Part shown: positions 23,094 through 26,868 of the stretch, piece by piece
Numbering within the stretch: the first letter of the stretch is position 1
How the letters are laid out: every line of letters begins with the position of its first letter
From: Chlamydiales bacterium
GTDB lineage: Bacteria; Chlamydiota; Chlamydiia; Chlamydiales; FEN-1388
NCBI GenBank assembly: GCA_021372185.1
Contig: JAJFUY010000204.1
Coordinates: forward strand, 1-26,868
DNA: 26,868 nt
Direction: 5' to 3'
Made by a program: the position numbers and the translations under genes
Notes under the pieces: model-generated
Told to the model about the DNA's origin: nothing
The model's database searches: none
The model's input: the letters and a program-made list of their open reading frames with translations, nothing else

Positions 23094-24300
23094 GTTGTGA
23101 TCTCTTATAAAGTAGCTGTGAGTAGGCAAAAAATATTGAGGCTATAGCTGCAAGCAGCGTAACAAAATACAGCGGATAAAGCCTAGAAATACCCGCTATA
23201 AACGACCCCATAATAGGGGCAATAATATAGCCCCAGTTTTCTACGCTATAGACGATGCCCTGGACGGCGCCTTGATTTGAAGATACCCCTTGAAGGGAAA
23301 GGCGAGCCTCAATGCATGTGTTAAGGATAGAAAAGCAAAAGAGCACGGCAAAAAACCCTAGAAACCATAGAGGCCCGGCGCTTGTGAATGATAACAGCAC
23401 TGTTATGGTGCAGAGCATAGCTAAAAGCGGCCCAATGAGCTTTGCTACACGATCAGCATAGCGCACCAGTATAAACTGGTTTACGGTGTAGGCAAGGCCT
23501 ACAAGTGAGGCAAAGTAGTTTACAATGGATGGGTTGTCGCCCAGCGTTTCAAAAAGCACAAACGGGGTAAATTTAATAAACACAGAGTAGCCAGTAATGA
23601 GCAGAACAAAGGCTATTAATAGCGGATAATTTTTACGTACAAGTGTTTTTAAAAGAGTAAATGTAGGGTTTGGGAGTATTTGGCAGTTAATAGCTGGTGG
23701 CAGATTTGCGTGAATATCTGGGAATGAAAAACTATAGATAAAACAAGAAAGCGATAAAAAGCTTGAGAAGCAAAAAAGTGGCGTATAGCTAGATTCGTTA
23801 AGTAAAATTTTAAATATAAATGCACCAAGTAAAGGAATAGTAAGCTTGACTACCCCCTTTAAAAAAGCAAGTTTGCCAAATTCCTGTACGCGAACCTCTG
23901 GTTTTGTAAGACCCGCTATAAGTGATTTACCAACGGGAGCGGCACACCCAACCATGCCCGGAATACACAAGGCAGTAATTCCCAGCCAATAGGAATGAAA
24001 AAAGGCTGCAACGCCTAAAAGCAGGTAGCAGACACTATTGGCAAAGTGGATTTTACGTAAAACGGATATTTTAGATGAGCGTTGATCCAGCTGTCGGCCA
24101 ATATAAGGCGATACAATCATGAGCAAAAATGGGTAAATCCCCACTAAAAGCGCATAGGCCCAAAGGCGCGTGTTCATCGAGTAAGACGCATCAAGTAGCC
24201 CCCTAGTCTCATCTAGCCCAAGCAAGATGATATAGGGAGCTGCAAAAAAGTAGGCAATGAGCTCAACGCTCAAAATAAGTCGTAATCTGCTAGCAATCAT
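23077..24300 (-). CDS. major facilitator superfamily transporter
   Basis: This 407-residue polytopic membrane protein has about 12 hydrophobic helices and the MFS loop 2-3 signature in the form SPYIGRQLDQRSSK near residue 65, with a long central loop at about 195-215 between the two halves. The overall look is of a 12-helix drug-efflux-like MFS carrier (TetA-like). The substrate cannot be read from the sequence; nucleotide, amino acid or drug transport are all possible in an intracellular bacterium. It lies 53 nt downstream of the PsbP-like gene and overlaps the RlmI-like gene. A possible promoter is at 24308-24335. Confidence 0.85.
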   Translation of the reverse strand: MIASRLRLILSVELIAYFFAAPYIILLGLDETRGLLDASYSMNTRLWAYALLVGIYPFLLMIVSPYIGRQLDQRSSKISVLRKIHFANSVCYLLLGVAAFFHSYWLGITALCIPGMVGCAAPVGKSLIAGLTKPEVRVQEFGKLAFLKGVVKLTIPLLGAFIFKILLNESSYTPLFCFSSFLSLSCFIYSFSFPDIHANLPPAINCQILPNPTFTLLKTLVRKNYPLLIAFVLLITGYSVFIKFTPFVLFETLGDNPSIVNYFASLVGLAYTVNQFILVRYADRVAKLIGPLLAMLCTITVLLSFTSAGPLWFLGFFAVLFCFSILNTCIEARLSLQGVSSNQGAVQGIVYSVENWGYIIAPIMGSFIAGISRLYPLYFVTLLAAIASIFFAYSQLLYKRSQRESYT

Positions 24301-24307
24301 GCCAGAG

Positions 24308-24335
24308 AGTATATCTTATTTTCTCTTTGATCAAA
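24308..24335 (-). promoter_or_regulatory. possible promoter for the MFS/rlmI-like operon
   Basis: On the minus strand, TTTGAT (complement 24330-24335) and TATACT (complement 24308-24313) have a 16-nt spacer. The -10 is only 7 nt before the ATG at 24300, so if this is used the transcript would be nearly leaderless. Confidence 0.3.
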
Positions 24336-24353
24336 ACAAATAAAAAAGAAAAT

Positions 24354-24944
24354 TTACATTCCTACTGCCGGAATATCTTTTAAGACAAAAGAACCGGCAA
24401 AAGTTTTAAAGTCGCTATCTAGGTGCGAGTCATCGCGGTTCATTGCAGTAAGTACTATAAGCATTTTATCGGCCACAATTACTTTGCTACGAATTTGTGA
24501 GTCTTTGCTGTTAATAGCAAAATCAAGTGCCGGAAAGTTAAGATACGTGCTTCTTTCTTCGTTTTTCAATTCGTTTTTAGTGTTTGATCCCATTGCGCCA
24601 TTTTTTACAGCTTCTAATACATCGTCAACAGAACCCATTTCATATGACTGTGGATACTGTGTAAGGCTTATCATGTAGACATTTCCTTCACGATCTTGTG
24701 AGAGGTATACATCATACTTTGTAAATTCATCACCCTTTGGATGCGCCTCTGATACATGCTGAGGGATAGCAGGAAGCAGCACTTCAAAACGGCCGCTTTG
24801 TGGCTTAAACATCTTCCAGACCGCTTTATCGTGTGTGGTAGCTCCAATTTGTGAATGATCTGATTTGCTTGTGATGGCACCATAGGTAAGGGCTCCAAAT
24901 ACTGCTACAGCTCCAATCGCTAACCACTGATTTCGTGTTACCAT
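24354..24944 (-). CDS. membrane-anchored protein with a PsbP/Mog1-like domain
   Basis: This 196-residue protein starts with an uncleaved-looking hydrophobic helix (residues 7-24), then a soluble domain. The pattern WKMFKPQSGRFEVLLPAIPQ, then a strand pair (YDVYLSQDREGNVYMISLTQYP), a helix (VDDVLEAVKNGAM), LNFPALDFAI, and a final KTFAGSFVL resembles the small PsbP/Mog1-like domains of uncharacterised lipoproteins and periplasmic proteins in several phyla. That match is by pattern only. It probably faces the periplasm. AGGG lies about 8 nt before the ATG. It is the most upstream of the minus-strand genes and divergent from the OppA-like gene. Confidence 0.65.
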   Translation of the reverse strand: MVTRNQWLAIGAVAVFGALTYGAITSKSDHSQIGATTHDKAVWKMFKPQSGRFEVLLPAIPQHVSEAHPKGDEFTKYDVYLSQDREGNVYMISLTQYPQSYEMGSVDDVLEAVKNGAMGSNTKNELKNEERSTYLNFPALDFAINSKDSQIRSKVIVADKMLIVLTAMNRDDSHLDSDFKTFAGSFVLKDIPAVGM

Positions 24945-25017
24945 TTTAAAATCCCTATTTCATGAGTTTTTGTGTATCGTAAGGATTTTTATTTTTTTGC
25001 AAAGTGTTTTTTGCTGC

Positions 25018-25047
25018 TTGACTCAGAAACCTCATATTTGCTTTAAC
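25018..25047 (+). promoter_or_regulatory. weak promoter candidate for the OppA-like gene
   Basis: TTGACT at 25018-25023 and TTTAAC at 25042-25047 have an 18-nt spacer. The -35 is good and the -10 poor. GGGAG at 25070-25074 then precedes the ATG at 25085 by 10 nt. Confidence 0.3.
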
Positions 25048-25084
25048 TACAACTTAAAATGAATACGACGGGAGATCCAATTTA

Positions 25085-26695
25085 ATGAAGCTTACACACA
25101 CAAGTGCACTACTGCTGCTGGCTACAACATGCTTTACAGGCTGTAAATTTGGCTCTTCACCTCATGCAAATGGGATTGCAGGATTTAGTAAAGTTCAAGA
25201 AATTCGCCTTCCGGCAGTAGATAAGACAAGTAATTTAGATCCTCGCTATTCTTGTGGTCTTGCCTCTTGTAACATCTCTCGCATGCTCTTTGAGGGGCTT
25301 ACCTACATCGATTCTAACGGCAAAATTTTTCCTGGTGTTGCCAAAAATATCCACATCTCCCCTGATTTACTCACCTACACATTTACTTTTCGTGATGCAA
25401 AATGGTCTAACGGCCAAGTGATAAAGGCATCTGATTTTGAATACGCCTGGAAGTCATCTCTTAACCCAGATAAAAAAGCGCCTATGGCATATCTGCTTTT
25501 TGCTATCAAGGGTGCCAGAGGCTATTTTGAGGGCAAAAATGAGCTGCAGGATATAGGTGTTCAGGCACTAGATGATAAAACTCTTGTGGTAACGCTAGAG
25601 AATCCATCGTCATATTTTTTACAGCTTACAGCAACTCCTGCGTACTTTCCGGTTAATCAAGAGTGGGCAAATGGTGATACGGCCAAGTGGGTATGTAACG
25701 GCCCATTTAGCGTGGCGTCATTTGTGCCAGATCAAAAATTAGAATTAGTGCGCAACATCCACTACTGGGCAAACACTACAGTAAAACTTGATAAGGCCCA
25801 TATTAGCTTTACAGAAGATCCTCTTGCTGTAACCGACTTTCAAAAAGGAGACCTTGATTGGGTGGGCTCTCCCCTTACAACACTAGGAGAAGCCGGGCAA
25901 GCAGCTCTTAAAGAAAAGAACCAATTGATGTTTGCCCCAGCTGCCGGCACACAGTTTTTACGCTTAAACGTTGCCCATGCGCCGTTTTCTAACGTAAAGT
26001 TTAGAAAAGCCCTCATGCTCTCATCCGATACGCAAAATATTGTCACAACTATTATGAAAGGCTCACAAGCACCTGCTGGCTCTTTAGTGCCTCCTGGCAT
26101 AGGCTTAGATGCCAAAGCTCCAACATATGATGTACATCAGGCAGCTATACTTTTTGAAGAAGCCCTTCTTGAGATGTCTATGACACGTAATGACCTTCCT
26201 GATCTTACTTTTACATTCATGAAATCAGAGCGCATGCAGAAAATTGCTCAAAGCTTGGTTCAAAACTGGAAAACGGTTTTGAACATTGAGGTAGCAGTAA
26301 AAGCAGAAGACTCTGGCGTATTTTATGATGACCTATTTAAAAGTAACTACCAGATTGCCGCAGGCTCCTGGTTTGCAGACTATTTTGACCCGATGAGCTT
26401 CTTGTCAGTTTTCCAAAATCAAGACAACGGCATAAACTGCACAAACTGGTCAAACCCAGCCTACACTGACCTATTGAATACATCAAACCTAGAAATTGAT
26501 CCTACAAAACGTATGGCGCTTCTCCAGCAAGCCCAAGACGTCCTTATGCAAGATGCCCCAATCTTGCCGCTCTTTCACTTCGTATTTGCCTACGGCAAAA
26601 ACGATCGCCTCGAGCACTCCGTACTCTCCCCCATGGGCATGCTCAACATCGAAGACGCCTACTTCATCGACCCTCCCAAGGAAGACAAGAAGTAA
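25085..26695 (+). CDS. oligopeptide-binding lipoprotein, OppA/SBP_bac_5 family
   Basis: This 536-residue extracytoplasmic solute-binding protein of ABC transporters has a lipoprotein signal peptide with Cys20 in FTGC as the predicted lipidated residue. The mature part has the family-5 landmarks: LDPRYSCGLASCNISRMLFEGLTY near residue 55 (quoted in part), LTYTFTFRDAKWSNGQVIKASDFEYAW near 105, a GPFSVASF segment, LRLNVAHAPFSNVKFRKALML, and a C-terminal DYFDPMSFLSVFQNQ. Length is typical for OppA. Chlamydiae often carry several stand-alone OppA copies, and no opp permease or ATPase genes are in view, so it probably works with components encoded elsewhere. It is divergent from the PsbP-like gene and followed by a terminator at 26788. 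Confidence 0.93.
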   Translation: MKLTHTSALLLLATTCFTGCKFGSSPHANGIAGFSKVQEIRLPAVDKTSNLDPRYSCGLASCNISRMLFEGLTYIDSNGKIFPGVAKNIHISPDLLTYTFTFRDAKWSNGQVIKASDFEYAWKSSLNPDKKAPMAYLLFAIKGARGYFEGKNELQDIGVQALDDKTLVVTLENPSSYFLQLTATPAYFPVNQEWANGDTAKWVCNGPFSVASFVPDQKLELVRNIHYWANTTVKLDKAHISFTEDPLAVTDFQKGDLDWVGSPLTTLGEAGQAALKEKNQLMFAPAAGTQFLRLNVAHAPFSNVKFRKALMLSSDTQNIVTTIMKGSQAPAGSLVPPGIGLDAKAPTYDVHQAAILFEEALLEMSMTRNDLPDLTFTFMKSERMQKIAQSLVQNWKTVLNIEVAVKAEDSGVFYDDLFKSNYQIAAGSWFADYFDPMSFLSVFQNQDNGINCTNWSNPAYTDLLNTSNLEIDPTKRMALLQQAQDVLMQDAPILPLFHFVFAYGKNDRLEHSVLSPMGMLNIEDAYFIDPPKEDKK

Positions 26696-26701
26696 TTCGA
26701 T

Positions 26702-26783
26702 TAGCCTATAGAGGTTGTGAAAAAGAACAAATTTGTGTGCCGGAGGCACAAGTTTAACAATAGCCCATAGAGGATGTGAAAAA
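26702..26783. repeat. pair of 23-bp direct repeats flanking a small hairpin
   Basis: The segments 26702-26724 and 26761-26783 read TAGCCTATAGAGGTTGTG and TAGCCCATAGAGGATGTG, each then followed by AAAAA. They differ at two positions and have a period of 59 bp. Between them, at about 26731-26752, is a TTGTGTGCC/GGCACAA hairpin with a GGA loop. Two units are too few to call an array. Confidence 0.6.
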
Positions 26784-26787
26784 ATAG

Positions 26788-26816
26788 AGATCCAGGCGAT
26801 TTCGCCGATCTTTTTT
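26788..26816 (+). terminator. Rho-independent terminator downstream of the OppA-like gene
   Basis: The stem AGATC-ca-GGCG with CGCC-GATCT closes a short ATTT loop and runs directly into TTTTTT. It lies about 93 nt after the OppA stop, beyond the direct repeats. The remaining bases to the window end (26817-26868) show nothing I can name. Confidence 0.6.
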
Positions 26817-26868
26817 GCATCTTTCAAAATTTAGCCCCGCCCAAACCGGCACCTGGACGGTTCTGGCG

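Noticed and set aside
23094..23129. TTG start that would lengthen the RlmI-like protein by 12 residues
   Set aside because: The family N-terminus begins at the GTG at 23093, which also has AAGAGA at proper spacing. The extension is not family-like and only deepens the overlap with the MFS gene.
26489..26827. 112-codon minus-strand frame at the right end
   Set aside because: Mostly antisense to the OppA-like gene and across its terminator, with no ribosome binding site or family signal.

Overview
The window looks like chromosomal DNA from a member of the Chlamydiota, most likely an environmental, amoeba-associated lineage rather than a classical Chlamydia. Four things support this. (1) A 53-residue small basic protein (14604-14765) matches the Chlamydia/Verrucomicrobia small basic protein family. 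(2) The run small protein - small basic protein - YbeY - CBS/CorC resembles, from memory, the CT421.1-CT423 neighbourhood of Chlamydia trachomatis. (3) There is a chlamydial-type 2Fe-2S ferredoxin. (4) There is an OppA-type peptide-binding lipoprotein and a candidate inclusion-membrane-like protein. The assignment is by pattern recognition only; no database was searched. No rRNA, tRNA, CRISPR array, transposase or phage gene was seen.

Layout. 1-2250: the 5' end of an unknown gene on the minus strand, an ExoD-family membrane protein, a class I methyltransferase and a small orphan. 2327-2538: a nested palindromic repeat (family A, copy 1). 2548-5067: leuS on the minus strand. 5230-9138: two tandem paralogous, secreted, cysteine-containing right-handed beta-helix proteins. 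9156-9278: a second palindromic element (family B). 9393-12091: rnr overlapping a small rhodanese gene. 12294-12788: an orphan. 12807-12981: family A, copy 2. 13095-14353: two overlapping DUF502 membrane protein genes. 14413-17664: two small basic proteins, then ybeY, a CBS/CorC protein and rny, the last three with overlapping ends. 17839-19869: a DUF3604 protein that has lost its PHP-like metal motifs. 19923-20828: a ferredoxin plus a DUF1858/A-type Fe-S carrier fusion. 20843-21230: a large palindromic element (family C) between two convergent genes. 21237-24944: minus-strand genes for an Inc-like membrane protein, an RlmI-like methyltransferase, an MFS transporter and a membrane-anchored PsbP-like protein. 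25085-26695: an OppA-like lipoprotein. 26698-26868: a short direct repeat and a terminator.

Functional themes. RNA metabolism is prominent (RNase R, RNase Y, YbeY, RlmI-like, another methyltransferase, LeuRS). The ferredoxin/IscA pair has its own near-consensus promoter and looks like an Fe-S module. The beta-helix pair, the OppA-like protein and the Inc-like protein are the candidates for envelope or host-interface functions.

The most unusual content is non-coding. Four elements from three unrelated-looking families of nested inverted repeats, plus a 41-bp-arm hairpin that starts inside the rny stop codon, all sit within about 20 nt of a stop codon. Family C carries an identical 27-bp imperfect palindrome in direct orientation inside otherwise inverted arms, which suggests that hairpin module flipped or was converted. 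No complete novel defence or metabolic system was recognised.
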